Shown: piece by piece, positions 1-7,829 of the stretch
Position numbering within the stretch: position 1 is the stretch's first letter
Layout of the letters: every line of letters starts with the position of its first letter
Source: Altererythrobacter ishigakiensis
Lineage (GTDB): Bacteria > Pseudomonadota > Alphaproteobacteria > Sphingomonadales > Sphingomonadaceae
Length of the DNA: 64,000 nucleotides
Assembly: GCF_001663155.1 (NCBI RefSeq)
Contig: NZ_CP015963.1
Location: 1,884,001-1,948,000, forward strand
Direction of reading: 5' to 3'
Made by a program: the position numbers and the translations under genes
Notes under the pieces: generated by a model
What the model was told of the DNA's origin: nothing
The model's input: the letters and a program-made list of their open reading frames with translations, nothing else
Databases searched by the model: none

Positions 1-771
1 GGTTCCCTGCTTATTTGGCGCGCCCTTCCCGATTACGGTTTTACAGGCGACGAGCGATGGGCGGCCATCAGCAACAGCTTCATCAAGAGCGCGAGCGATG
101 TCTTCGAAACTATGCCCGTCACAGCTGGTCACATGCCAACCCGTCGCTGTGTATCGGGCCTTGATATCTTCGCTGGTCGAAAGATCAGTCCCGCCATCGA
201 TGGTGATGTTGTTGTCATCCCACAGCACGATCATCCGGCCCAGACCAAGATGACCAGCAAGGCCAATCGCTTCGTGGTTGATACCTTCCATCAGGCATCC
301 GTCACCTGCAACGACCCAGGTGCGGTGGTTGACCAGATCATCGCCAAAGACAGCGTTGAGGTGTCGCTCAGCCATGGCCATACCCACTGCCATGGCCAAG
401 CCCTGCCCCAGCGGCCCAGTGGTGCATTCTACGCCGGGCAACAGGAAGTTCTCTGGATGTCCCGCACACGGGCTGCCCAGCTGACGGAAGTTTCGAATAT
501 CGTCCATCGTCGGGGCAGCATAGCCCGACAGATGCAATAGGCTGTAGATCAGCATCGAGCCATGCCCGGCTGAGAGAACGAAACGATCGCGGTCTGCCCA
601 GTCGGGCGCGTGAGGGTCAAACTTCAGATAGTTCGACCACAAAACCGTCGCGACATCGGCCATCCCCATCGGCATGCCCGGGTGTCCTGAATTGGCTGCT
701 TGGACTGCATCCATCGACAGCGCGCGGATCGCGTTGGCCATGGGTTGAAGGCGGACGGGATCGAGGCTCAT
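1..771 (-). CDS. tkt: Transketolase, N-terminal part (cut by window edge)
   Basis: Translation from the ATG at 769-771 reads [20 protein letters not shown] and runs 257 codons in frame to the first base of the window, so the C-terminal part lies outside. Transketolase moves two-carbon units between sugar phosphates using thiamine diphosphate, in the pentose phosphate pathway. Family landmarks are visible: [13 protein letters not shown] near residues 27-39, SAGHGSML near 67-74, TTGPLGQG near 107-114 and the ThDP-Mg motif GDGCLMEG near 156-163, followed by DDNNITIDG. It is divergent from the small ORF-zapA pair. The identification is firm; only the length is unknown. Confidence 0.96.
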   Translation of the reverse strand, partial: MSLDPVRLQPMANAIRALSMDAVQAANSGHPGMPMGMADVATVLWSNYLKFDPHAPDWADRDRFVLSAGHGSMLIYSLLHLSGYAAPTMDDIRNFRQLGSPCAGHPENFLLPGVECTTGPLGQGLAMAVGMAMAERHLNAVFGDDLVNHRTWVVAGDGCLMEGINHEAIGLAGHLGLGRMIVLWDDNNITIDGGTDLSTSEDIKARYTATGWHVTSCDGHSFEDIARALDEAVADGRPSLVACKTVIGKGAPNKQGT

Positions 772-824
772 TCGATTGGGCTCCTGAACTGCGAAAAGCG
801 TGGCGGGTTACCAATTCGCTCAAT

Positions 825-839
825 GCGTCGATTCGACGC
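825..839. repeat. Perfect 7-bp inverted repeat upstream of tkt
   Basis: GCGTCGATTCGACGC is a perfect palindrome around a single central base. It sits about 54 bases upstream of the tkt start and 163 bases upstream of the divergent ORF. It also contains a GATTC, which fits the GANTC target of the alphaproteobacterial methylase CcrM. It could be an operator, or chance in GC-rich DNA. The rest of 772-1001 shows nothing else I can name. Confidence 0.35.
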
Positions 840-1001
840 GTTGACGGACCCTTCGCGGAGGGGCGTTACGAGGTCAAGCCGGTCTGATCGCCATTCCACC
901 GACTGGCGAAAGTTTGACGCGATTGAACAAGCTCAAGATCACTTATCAACAGGCCGGGCCAAGGCTTTGCTCTGTTTGCGCAATTCGTCTATTTTGGCGG
1001 A

Positions 1002-1196
1002 GTGGAAAGAGATCGAATATCGCGAGCGATCGAAAGGATCGAAGTTGCCGTCGACCGGATCTACACGGCGAGCGAGAAGATTAGCGTCCAATCGCTAGAT
1101 AATGGTAGTTGGTCAGCAAAGCACGAAATTCTGCGGAAAGAGGTCTCTGCAACACTGTCGGATCTCGATCACTTAATTGCCGGGCTTGAGCCATGA
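1002..1196 (+). CDS. Small helical protein upstream of zapA
   Basis: A 64-residue ORF with a GTG start that ends in an ATGA overlap with zapA, so the two are probably translated together. The protein has no signal peptide or membrane segment and looks entirely helical: charged heptad-like stretches (RAIERIEVAVDRI, then KHEILRKEV and LSDLDHLIAGL). Many alphaproteobacteria carry a short coiled-coil gene just before zapA (DUF4164 in rhizobia, ZauP in Caulobacter), and ZauP works with ZapA at the Z-ring. By position and shape this could be the sphingomonad counterpart, but I see no decisive sequence match. The start is uncertain because the only SD-like sequence (GGCGGA) sits directly against the GTG. 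Confidence 0.65.
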   Translation: MERDRISRAIERIEVAVDRIYTASEKISVQSLDNGSWSAKHEILRKEVSATLSDLDHLIAGLEP

Positions 1197-1672
1197 GCGA
1201 GATTACACTGCGAATAAGGGGCAAAGCCTACAAAGTCGCGTGCGCTGACGGCGAAGAGGCGCACCTCGCCAGACTTGGCGGCATGATCGACGAAAAGTTG
1301 TCCGCCATGGGCACTAAAACTGGTTCAACAGAGGCGCAGAATCTGCTGTTCGCCGCTCTCTTCCTTGCCGACGAACTGTATGAGGCGCGCCAAGCTGTGG
1401 GTGATGACCCAGGCAAGCTGAACGAACAGGTCAAATCGCTTCAACAAGACAATGAAAATGCTGAGAAAAAACAGCGAGAGATTTCACTGGAACTTGACGC
1501 GGTTCGCGGTGAACGAGATGCGATAGCCAATGACTTGGCCAATATTAGATCGGCGGCTGGCGGGCAGGAGACACTTTTCAAGAGTGACGATATTACGCCA
1601 AAACTTGAACAATTGGCCGACCTGATCGAAAAATGTGCCGATACGCTTGAGAGCCGGGCGTCCATGTCCTAA
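1193..1672 (+). CDS. zapA: Cell division protein ZapA
   Basis: A 159-residue protein beginning with the ZapA globular head (EITLRIRGKAYKVACADGEE, then LARLGGMIDEKL) and followed by the QNLLFAALFLADELYEAR helix. A long coiled coil covers roughly residues 70-125 (LNEQVKSLQQDNENAEKKQR and on). ZapA binds FtsZ in the cytoplasm and bundles its filaments at the division site. The length is at the long end for the family, owing to a C-terminal tail. It is the second gene of a pair with the ORF at 1002 and lies directly upstream of 6S RNA, an order shared with Gammaproteobacteria. Confidence 0.93.
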   Translation: MSEITLRIRGKAYKVACADGEEAHLARLGGMIDEKLSAMGTKTGSTEAQNLLFAALFLADELYEARQAVGDDPGKLNEQVKSLQQDNENAEKKQREISLELDAVRGERDAIANDLANIRSAAGGQETLFKSDDITPKLEQLADLIEKCADTLESRASMS

Positions 1673-1679
1673 ATACAGC

Positions 1680-1840
1680 GTTGGCGGGACTGCCCGGCAC
1701 GAGCCGTTTGAATATCCCTGAGGCTATAAGCAATTCCTAGGGAGCTGTCCCTGCTCCGGATTACGGGTTCGTCCTGGGGTCTAGGGCATTACGGCACCCA
1801 CCTGACGTTTAGGCGTCAGAGGATTTCCCGAGCACCGACC
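1680..1840 (+). ncRNA. ssrS: 6S RNA (ends approximate)
   Basis: The stretch between zapA and fau carries no credible gene but folds like 6S RNA, which binds the housekeeping RNA polymerase holoenzyme by mimicking an open promoter. Visible pairings: closing stem CGGGA 1685-1689 with TCCCG 1826-1830; GCCGT 1703-1707 with ACGGC 1791-1795; CCCT 1716-1719 with AGGG 1783-1786; terminal hairpin GGAGC 1741-1745 with GCTCC 1753-1757. Between the last two lies a large open bubble, with CCCTGAGG on one side and CCTGGGG on the other, as in known 6S RNAs. A side hairpin CTGACG/CGTCAG sits at 1802-1819. In E. coli ssrS also lies directly upstream of the same cyclo-ligase gene. Ends were set from the stems and are uncertain by about 10 bases. 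Confidence 0.8.
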
Positions 1841-1985
1841 CATGGTGGTTCCGTCACTGTCTTTCATTCCGCACGCCTTCAGGCGCGCGATATCCTCGCT
1901 CATGCGACCTGAAGGTCGCGTCGCTGCGGGCGCCCGTTCGGGCTTGCGGCCTTTTGGGCCGATTGGACGAGTAGGTGATGTAGCG

Positions 1986-2555
1986 ATGAGGAAATCAGAG
2001 CTTCGAAAGCAATTGCGCTCAGCCCGCCGAGAGCATGTTGAACAATTGCCAGAGACGATGCGTGGCCTTGTCTTCCGCCATCCCCCGCGGCCGATACTTG
2101 ATCGTATTGGACCAGATGCCGTGATTGGCCTTTATCATGCGACCGCGCACGAGGCACCTACTGCGAACTACAGCGCACATTTCTGCGAGCATGGGCATCG
2201 CGTCGCCCTTCCCCGCTTCGCATCACATGATGCCCCGATGCGATTCGCAGAGCACACCGATCCGTTTGGCGAAACCGATCTGGAGAAAGGCTCATTTGGC
2301 TTGATGCAACCAACTGCTGACGCACAGGAGCTGACGCCCGATGTCCTGTTCGTTCCCTTGATTGGCTTCGCAGCCACTGGCGAACGGCTGGGCCAAGGCG
2401 GCGGGCACTATGATCGCTGGTTGTCGGAACATCCCGATCGCATGGCGATTGGTCTCGCATGGGATGTTCAACTCTGCGAGGATCTCCCGACAGAACCGCA
2501 CGACATCACCCTAGACGCTGTGATAACCCCAACGAGAATGTACGGACCCTTTTGA
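1986..2555 (+). CDS. fau: 5-formyltetrahydrofolate cyclo-ligase
   Basis: A 189-residue enzyme that converts 5-formyl-THF to 5,10-methenyl-THF with ATP in the cytoplasm. The C-terminal half has the family signature: VLFVPLIGFAATGERLGQ followed by GGGHYDRWL, near residues 119-146. The frame is open back to 1842, but those codons fall in and just after the 6S RNA and the family N-terminus (MRKSELRKQLRSARRE) begins at the ATG at 1986, so I chose that start. The stop TGA shares one base with the next start (TGATG), pointing to coupled translation with the DUF2842 gene. Confidence 0.93.
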   Translation: MRKSELRKQLRSARREHVEQLPETMRGLVFRHPPRPILDRIGPDAVIGLYHATAHEAPTANYSAHFCEHGHRVALPRFASHDAPMRFAEHTDPFGETDLEKGSFGLMQPTADAQELTPDVLFVPLIGFAATGERLGQGGGHYDRWLSEHPDRMAIGLAWDVQLCEDLPTEPHDITLDAVITPTRMYGPF

Positions 2556-2779
2556 TGCGCGAAACACCAACTTGGCGAATTCCCGTGGGCATTCTTGCGC
2601 TATTCACCGCGTTAATCGTCTATGGCATCGTGATCGCTCGATACGCACCAGATTTGATCGGCGCTTGGCCGGTATGGGCTCAGACGATTATTTACGTCGT
2701 ATTGGGTGTGATCTGGCTGCTGCCACTCAAGCGTTTCCTGATCTGGATGGAAACGGGCCTTTGGAGCGCCCCCGACTAA
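2555..2779 (+). CDS. DUF2842 small membrane protein
   Basis: A 74-residue protein with two predicted membrane helices, about residues 10-31 (IPVGILALFTALIVYGIVIA) and 42-60 (VWAQTIIYVVLGVIWLLPL), ending in KRFLIWMETGLW. This matches the DUF2842 family, found mostly in Alphaproteobacteria and of unknown function. The ATG overlaps the fau stop by one base. The open frame extends upstream to 2459 but that part is inside fau in another frame, so it was dropped. Confidence 0.85.
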   Translation: MRETPTWRIPVGILALFTALIVYGIVIARYAPDLIGAWPVWAQTIIYVVLGVIWLLPLKRFLIWMETGLWSAPD

Positions 2780-2810
2780 TTCCATTGCCAGTACAAACTC
2801 GATCGCATAG

Positions 2811-2827
2811 CCTCCGCTCGGGGGAGG
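2811..2827 (+). promoter_or_regulatory. Hairpin able to mask the RBS of the transporter gene
   Basis: CCTCC at 2811-2815 can pair with GGAGG at 2823-2827 around a 7-base loop. GGAGG is the core of the ribosome binding site (GGGGAGGAAG) of the GTG-start transporter gene at 2835. The stem is only five pairs, so the effect may be small; it is recorded because it involves the whole SD core. Confidence 0.3.
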
Positions 2828-2834
2828 AAGCTGC

Positions 2835-4274
2835 GTGGAGACAGATGAGGGCACAGAACCGCCCAACTCCGGCCAACCAACGGTTGGGCTGAAAATTGCC
2901 TACGGGTTTGGGGCGAGTGCCTTTGGCATCAAGAACAACGGTTTCGATTACTTCCTGTTGCTGTTCTACGGAACGGTCATTGGCCTTGAACCCGGTCTGG
3001 TTGGCTTGGGCATCCTGATCGCACTGGTATTCGACGCGATCAGCGATCCCTTGGTCGGGTATTGGTCCGACAATTTCAGGTCACGCTGGGGAAGACGTCA
3101 CCCCTTCATGTACGCTGCGGCGGCACCCGTCGGTCTGACGTACTTCCTGCTCTGGAATCCACCCGAACTCGATCAGCTCGGGCTTTTTCTTTATCTGACC
3201 TGCTTGGCCGTGCTCATCCGGACTCTCATAACGTTCTACGAAACGCCGAGCACAGCGTTATTGCCTGAACTTTCGTCCGACTACGCTGAACGAACCAATC
3301 TCCAGTCATATCGCCTGTTCTTTGGATGGACCGGCGGCAACATCATGAGCGTGCTTATGTTTGGCGCGCTGCTTGCCGGTGAAGGTGGTATGCAAAGCCG
3401 AGAGGGCTTTGAGACATACGGGATCATCGCCGGCACGCTAATATTCCTGACCATCATGGTGTCCGCAATCGGCACACACCACCGCATTCCCACACTCTCA
3501 AAACCTTCGGCCAACACTGAACGCTATAGTGTGCGTCGCATATTTCGCGAGATGGTAGAAACGCTCAGCGAAGGAAGTTTCATTGCATTGTTCTTTGCGA
3601 TGATCTTTGCTTCGATCTCGACCGGAATTGCTACGTCGCTATCCTTCATCATGCTCAACTACTTCTGGGGTTTTAGCGAGTTTCAGATCTTCCTCTGGAC
3701 CGCGACGGTATTCTTTTCTGCCTTGCTGGGTTTTCTGATTGCTCCACGAGTAACTCGAAAATTTGGCAAGAAGGAAGCCAGCATTGGCTTGGGAGTTCTG
3801 GCGTTCAGCATCGCGCCTGCCCCTGTCATTCTCCGACTTCTCGGCCTTATGCCCGAAAATGGCGATCCGGTCCTTTTCCCGTTGGTTCTTGCAATCAATG
3901 TGATTGACCTGGCATTGATCATTGCGGTTCAGGCCGTAATTTACTCAATGATCGCCGATCTGGTTGAGTCCAATCAGCTCAAAACCGGGCGAAGAAGCGA
4001 AGGGGTTTATTACGCGTCGATCACTTTCACCCGAAAGACTACACAGGGTCTGGGCGTGCTTTCCGGGGGTCTAATCCTGTCGGCGGTCGCATTCCCGCAA
4101 GGCGCCGCGCCTGAGACTGTGAGTGAGGATACGTTATGGTGGCTGGGCGCTTTCTACGCACCCTCGCTGGTGTTTATGTGGTCAGCCATGCTCTATTGCA
4201 TCTCGCGCTACCGCATCGACAGAAATGCCCATGAGGAGAATCTACGCAAGCTAAGAGAGTCCATTCGGGCCTGA
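2835..4274 (+). CDS. GPH-family (MelB-like) sugar:cation symporter, MFS
   Basis: A 479-residue inner-membrane carrier with about 12 hydrophobic helices. The glycoside-pentoside-hexuronide family signature is clear near residues 63-93: ALVFDAISDPLVGYWSDN followed by RWGRRHPFM, the loop between helices 2 and 3. A matching loop APRVTRKFGKKEA lies in the second half. Family members take up sugars or related solutes with H+ or Na+; nothing here fixes the substrate. The GTG at 2835 was chosen because GGGGAGGAAG precedes it by about five bases. The next gene follows after 8 bases and is probably cotranscribed. Confidence 0.88.
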   Translation: METDEGTEPPNSGQPTVGLKIAYGFGASAFGIKNNGFDYFLLLFYGTVIGLEPGLVGLGILIALVFDAISDPLVGYWSDNFRSRWGRRHPFMYAAAAPVGLTYFLLWNPPELDQLGLFLYLTCLAVLIRTLITFYETPSTALLPELSSDYAERTNLQSYRLFFGWTGGNIMSVLMFGALLAGEGGMQSREGFETYGIIAGTLIFLTIMVSAIGTHHRIPTLSKPSANTERYSVRRIFREMVETLSEGSFIALFFAMIFASISTGIATSLSFIMLNYFWGFSEFQIFLWTATVFFSALLGFLIAPRVTRKFGKKEASIGLGVLAFSIAPAPVILRLLGLMPENGDPVLFPLVLAINVIDLALIIAVQAVIYSMIADLVESNQLKTGRRSEGVYYASITFTRKTTQGLGVLSGGLILSAVAFPQGAAPETVSEDTLWWLGAFYAPSLVFMWSAMLYCISRYRIDRNAHEENLRKLRESIRA

Positions 4275-4282
4275 GGAAGCAT

Positions 4283-5341
4283 ATGAAACGTTCTGTAATC
4301 TGGCTCGCAATAATTGTCATTCTTAGCGCGGGCGCCGTATGGATTTTCGGCCAACGCTGGATTGGTGAACGGGTCTTCGACAATGCGGTCGCTCAAAGAG
4401 TCGGGGTAGATCGTACCGCCGAACTACCTGATGGCTTGCATGTGTTTGTATGCGGCAGCGGCTCGCCGATGCCAGATGCCAATCGCGCCGGCCCTTGTAT
4501 TGCCGTCCTGGCAGGCCGCGATGGATATATTTTCGATGTGGGCTCGGGTTCCGATCGAAAACTAGGTGCGATGGGCTTTCCCATGGACCGTCTTCAGGGA
4601 ACGTTCCTTACTCACTTGCATTCTGATCACTTCGATGGACTCGGAGCCTTGATGTTGCAGGCGTGGATGGCCGGTGGGCGCGACGAGCCGCTGCCAGTTT
4701 ACGGTCCGGAAGGAACAGACCGCCTAGTAGATGGCCTGATGCAAGCTTACGAGATCGACCGAGGATACCGGATCGCACACCATGGACCAGAGGTTGCGCG
4801 GCCAACTGGCTTTGGCGGCATCGCAACGAACATCGAGGAAAACTTCACATTTGAGCGAAATGGCCTCTCAATTCGCACACTTCGGGTAGATCATGCGCCG
4901 ATCGACAATGCGTTTGCATTTCGGCTCGATTACGAGGGTCGCTCAGTGGTGATCAGTGGCGATCTCAAATATTCCGAGGAGTTTGCTCGCTTCTCTCAAG
5001 ATGCCGACGTCATCCTGCACGAAGCGCTCAATCCGACCATGGTGGGGCAACTGGGCGAAACTCTTGCTGCCCGCGGCAACACAGATGGCGCGAAGATCAT
5101 GGCCGATATTCCAGACTACCACACTTCACCAGAGGACGCAGCGCGCGTGGCGCAGCTCGCCGGGGCGAAAGCTCTGGTTCTGTATCACTTGGTGCCCGCG
5201 CCGCCTGTGCGCTTGATCGAGCCCGCACTCCTGGGCGACGCTGAAAAGCACTTTGATGGCCGGTTGGAGCTTGCTGAAGATGGCATGCTGATCAGCTTGC
5301 CAGCGGAAAGCCAACAAGTCGAAATCGATCAGCTATTGTAG
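4283..5341 (+). CDS. Membrane-anchored metallo-beta-lactamase-fold hydrolase
   Basis: A 352-residue protein with an N-terminal membrane helix (residues 5-23, VIWLAIIVILSAGAVWIFG) and no clear cleavage site, then an MBL-fold domain. Metal ligands are visible: THLHSDHFDG at 110-119, the downstream aspartate in VISGDLKYS and a later histidine in LVLYHLVP. The pattern is closest to the RNase Z/arylsulfatase-like branch, but an outward-facing, membrane-tethered domain argues against tRNA processing. The substrate is unknown. It lies 8 bases downstream of the GPH transporter, so a joint catabolic role is possible, though not shown. Confidence 0.85.
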   Translation: MKRSVIWLAIIVILSAGAVWIFGQRWIGERVFDNAVAQRVGVDRTAELPDGLHVFVCGSGSPMPDANRAGPCIAVLAGRDGYIFDVGSGSDRKLGAMGFPMDRLQGTFLTHLHSDHFDGLGALMLQAWMAGGRDEPLPVYGPEGTDRLVDGLMQAYEIDRGYRIAHHGPEVARPTGFGGIATNIEENFTFERNGLSIRTLRVDHAPIDNAFAFRLDYEGRSVVISGDLKYSEEFARFSQDADVILHEALNPTMVGQLGETLAARGNTDGAKIMADIPDYHTSPEDAARVAQLAGAKALVLYHLVPAPPVRLIEPALLGDAEKHFDGRLELAEDGMLISLPAESQQVEIDQLL

Positions 5342-5354
5342 AGAAATACCCAAG

Positions 5355-5431
5355 TGGCGCGAGTGACGGGACTTGAACCCGCGACCTTCGGCGTGACAGG
5401 CCGACACTCTAACCAACTGAGCTACACCCGC
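5355..5431 (-). tRNA. tRNA-Asp (GTC)
   Basis: Read on the minus strand, a complete 77-base cloverleaf: acceptor GCGGGTG pairing with CACTCGC, D-arm GCTCAGTTGGTTAGAGT, anticodon loop CTGTCAC with GTC, T-arm with GGTTCAA, discriminator G and an encoded CCA. Confidence 0.97.
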
Positions 5432-5451
5432 GCAGCCACTTGGGAGACGCG

Positions 5452-5480
5452 CAAATAGGGCCGAGTCCAGATGCTGTCAA
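5452..5480 (-). promoter_or_regulatory. Promoter of tRNA-Asp
   Basis: On the minus strand, TTGACA (5480-5475) and TATTTG (5457-5452) are separated by exactly 17 bases and lie about 20 bases before the mature 5' end of tRNA-Asp. This is a consensus -35 with an acceptable -10. An 8-bp inverted repeat CGCGCAAA/TTTGCGCG (5448-5455 and 5487-5494) brackets it. Confidence 0.7.
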
Positions 5481-5506
5481 CGACCGTTTGCGCGAAAAAA
5501 CAAACT

Positions 5507-6766
5507 TTATTCGCTCAAGAGCAGAACCGGCGTTTCGATCAGCTTTTTGAGCTCTTGAATGAAGCTTGCCGCGTCGTATCCATCAACGACACGGTGATCG
5601 CAGCTGATCGAAATGTTCATCAGTTTGCGCTTTTCGATCCGCTCCTGCCCGTCAGGCCCTGTCACAAACATAGGGCGTTCGACAATGCGATTGGGACCGA
5701 TGATCGCAACTTCGGGGCGATTGATAACCGGTGTGGTGGCAACACCTCCTAGAGGACCAAGCGAGGTGACGGTAAGGGTCGATCCCGAAAGCTCGTCCGA
5801 CTTGGCGGAACCATCGCGCGCCGAATTGGCAAGCCGCCCGATTTCATTGGCAAGCTGCCAAAGGTTCTTCGCCTGCGCATCCTTGATCACGGGCACCATC
5901 AGCCCGTTGTCGGTCTGTGTTGCCATGCCGAGATGAACCGAGCCATGGCGGGTCACCACGCCTGCTTCGTCATCATAACGCGCGTTGATCATTGGGTATT
6001 CTGGCAGCTTCTTGCAGATCGCCGTGATCAAAAGCGGCAGCATCGTCAGCTTTGGCTTGGCACCACGAGCCGAGTTCAGCTGAGCACGCATGTGCTCCAG
6101 CTCGGTCACATCGCACTCTTCAACATAGGTGAAGTGCGGAATATTTCGCTTCGCTGCAGACATATTCTGCGCGATGCGCTTGCGCAGGCCGATGACCTTG
6201 ACGGCCTCATCTTCGCGGGTCGCGCCCGCTGGGGCAAAACCACCACTAGTGTTGTAGGCTAGGAACTGATCCAGATCGCCGTGGCGAATTCGTCCATCTT
6301 CGGCGGGTTTGATCTCGGACAGATCGATGCCAAGGTCGCGTGCACGCTTGCGAACGGCAGGCGTGGCAAGAATCTTTGCGGAGGTTTCAGCAGGCACTGA
6401 AGCCGGGGCTGGCGCAGGTTCTGGTTTTGGCTCCGGTTCTGGCGCGGGCTCTGGCTGCGTAGCTAGCTCGGGTGCTGCTTCTTCAGCGACCTCTTCAGCC
6501 TCCTCTACCTCGTCAGGCACTTCGCCCTCGACTTCAACAACTATGAGCATCGAGCCCACCGCGATCACGTCGCCAACTTCGCCAGCGACTTCAGTCACTA
6601 CACCATCAACCGGGCTTTCGATGTCAATCGTAGCCTTGTCGGTCATCACATCGACGAGATGCTGGTCTTCCGACACAGTGTCGCCAACCTTGACGTGCCA
6701 CTCGACGATCTCGGCTTCGGCCACGCCCTCGCCTACGTCAGGCATATTGAATGTGAACTTTGCCAT
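5507..6766 (-). CDS. bkdB: Branched-chain 2-oxoacid dehydrogenase E2 (dihydrolipoyl acyltransferase)
   Basis: A 419-residue core subunit that moves the acyl group from E1 to CoA through a lipoyl arm. Domains: lipoyl domain at 1-80 with the modified lysine at about K44 (VMTDKATIDI); a flexible Pro/Glu/Ala linker at 85-125; E1/E3-binding domain at about 130-170 (ATPAVRKRARDLGIDLSEIK); catalytic domain from 190 ending in DHRVVDGYDAAS with the active histidine near 391. It is the last of three genes on this strand and lies 4 bases after E1 beta. The separate two-gene E1 and the sequence type point to the branched-chain rather than the pyruvate complex. Confidence 0.93.
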   Translation of the reverse strand: MAKFTFNMPDVGEGVAEAEIVEWHVKVGDTVSEDQHLVDVMTDKATIDIESPVDGVVTEVAGEVGDVIAVGSMLIVVEVEGEVPDEVEEAEEVAEEAAPELATQPEPAPEPEPKPEPAPAPASVPAETSAKILATPAVRKRARDLGIDLSEIKPAEDGRIRHGDLDQFLAYNTSGGFAPAGATREDEAVKVIGLRKRIAQNMSAAKRNIPHFTYVEECDVTELEHMRAQLNSARGAKPKLTMLPLLITAICKKLPEYPMINARYDDEAGVVTRHGSVHLGMATQTDNGLMVPVIKDAQAKNLWQLANEIGRLANSARDGSAKSDELSGSTLTVTSLGPLGGVATTPVINRPEVAIIGPNRIVERPMFVTGPDGQERIEKRKLMNISISCDHRVVDGYDAASFIQELKKLIETPVLLLSE

Positions 6767-6770
6767 TGCG

Positions 6771-7829
6771 TCAGTCCTTCAAAATCTTGTCGATCGCATC
6801 GCCTATACGGACCGGGCCCGGAAAATAGGCCCATTCCAAGCTGTGCGGATATGGTGTGTCGAAACCGGTCACGCGTTCAACCGGAGCCTCGAGATGATAG
6901 AAACAACGCTCCGTAACCAGCGCGGACAGTTCAGCGCCAAAACCGGCGGTGCGGGTTGCTTCGTGAACAATCAGGCAGCGTCCGGTCTTCTCAACAGAAG
7001 CTTCGATTGCTTCAATGTCGAGCGGGACAATTGTGCGCAAATCAAGGATATCGGCGTCGATACCCTTCGCCTCACAGATTGCCTCTGCCACATGAACCAT
7101 TGTTCCGTATGCCAAGACGGTCAGCGCTTCGCCTTCGGTAACATGGCGCGCTTTACCGAGCGGTATCTTGTAATAGCCTTCAGGCACCACACTTTGCGGG
7201 TGCTTCTTCCAAGGTTCGACAGGTTTGTCGTAATAACCAGAGAAAGGCCCATTATAGATACGCTTAGGCTCGAAGAAGATCACAGGATCGTTGTCTTCGA
7301 TTGCGCTAATCAACAAGCCTTTTGCATCATATGGCGTGGAGGGTATGACCGTCTTGAGGCCTGAAACATGAGCGAAGATTGCTTCGGGAGACTGGCTGTG
7401 GGTTTGACCGCCGAATATTCCGCCCCCGAATGGAGAGCGTACAGTCAAAGGCGCAATGTAATCATTCGCTGAGCGGTAACGCAGACGTGCCGCCTCTGAA
7501 ATAAGTTGATCAAGCCCCGGATAGATATAGTCCGCAAACTGGATTTCCGGCACAGGTCGAAGGCCATAGGCTCCCATCCCTACTGCTACGCCAATGATCC
7601 CGCATTCTGATATCGGCGTATCAAATACACGCGTCTTGCCATGCTTTTCCTGCAAGCCCGCGGTGCAACGGAAAACGCCACCGAAATAGCCGACATCTTC
7701 ACCCATGATGATTACGTCATCATCGCGTTCGAGCATGATGTCGAGCGCGTCATTGATCGCCTCAATCATGTTGAGCCGGCGCTCGCCTGCTGCAGCCGCG
7801 GCAACCTCTGTCTTGGCTTTAGTGCTCAT
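6771..7829 (-). CDS. bkdA2: Branched-chain 2-oxoacid dehydrogenase E1 beta subunit
   Basis: A 352-residue protein of the transketolase-like E1 beta family. Landmarks: MIEAINDALDIMLERDDDVI, then MGEDVGYFGGVFRCTAGL near residues 34-51, PEIQFADYIYPGLDQL, and DLRTIVPLDIEAIEASVEKT in the C-terminal domain. With E1 alpha it forms an alpha2beta2 ThDP enzyme that decarboxylates the 2-oxoacids of valine, leucine and isoleucine. I chose the ATG at 7829, which overlaps the E1 alpha stop as ATGA; the open frame continues 8 codons upstream but those lie inside E1 alpha. This gene is intact although its partner is not. Confidence 0.93.
   Translation of the reverse strand: MSTKAKTEVAAAAAGERRLNMIEAINDALDIMLERDDDVIIMGEDVGYFGGVFRCTAGLQEKHGKTRVFDTPISECGIIGVAVGMGAYGLRPVPEIQFADYIYPGLDQLISEAARLRYRSANDYIAPLTVRSPFGGGIFGGQTHSQSPEAIFAHVSGLKTVIPSTPYDAKGLLISAIEDNDPVIFFEPKRIYNGPFSGYYDKPVEPWKKHPQSVVPEGYYKIPLGKARHVTEGEALTVLAYGTMVHVAEAICEAKGIDADILDLRTIVPLDIEAIEASVEKTGRCLIVHEATRTAGFGAELSALVTERCFYHLEAPVERVTGFDTPYPHSLEWAYFPGPVRIGDAIDKILKD

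Noticed and set aside
1842..1985. N-terminal extension of fau by 48 codons
   Set aside because: It overlaps or directly follows the 6S RNA; the conserved N-terminus begins at 1986.
5448..5494. The CGCGCAAA/TTTGCGCG repeat as a terminator of the bkd operon
   Set aside because: The arms are 31 bases apart, there is no T-run on the right side, and it brackets the tRNA-Asp promoter instead.
6309..7364. A 351-codon open frame on the plus strand
   Set aside because: It is antisense to the E2 and E1 beta genes, which have clear family motifs; the product is low-complexity Ser/Thr/Gly. It arises from the codon bias of the real genes.
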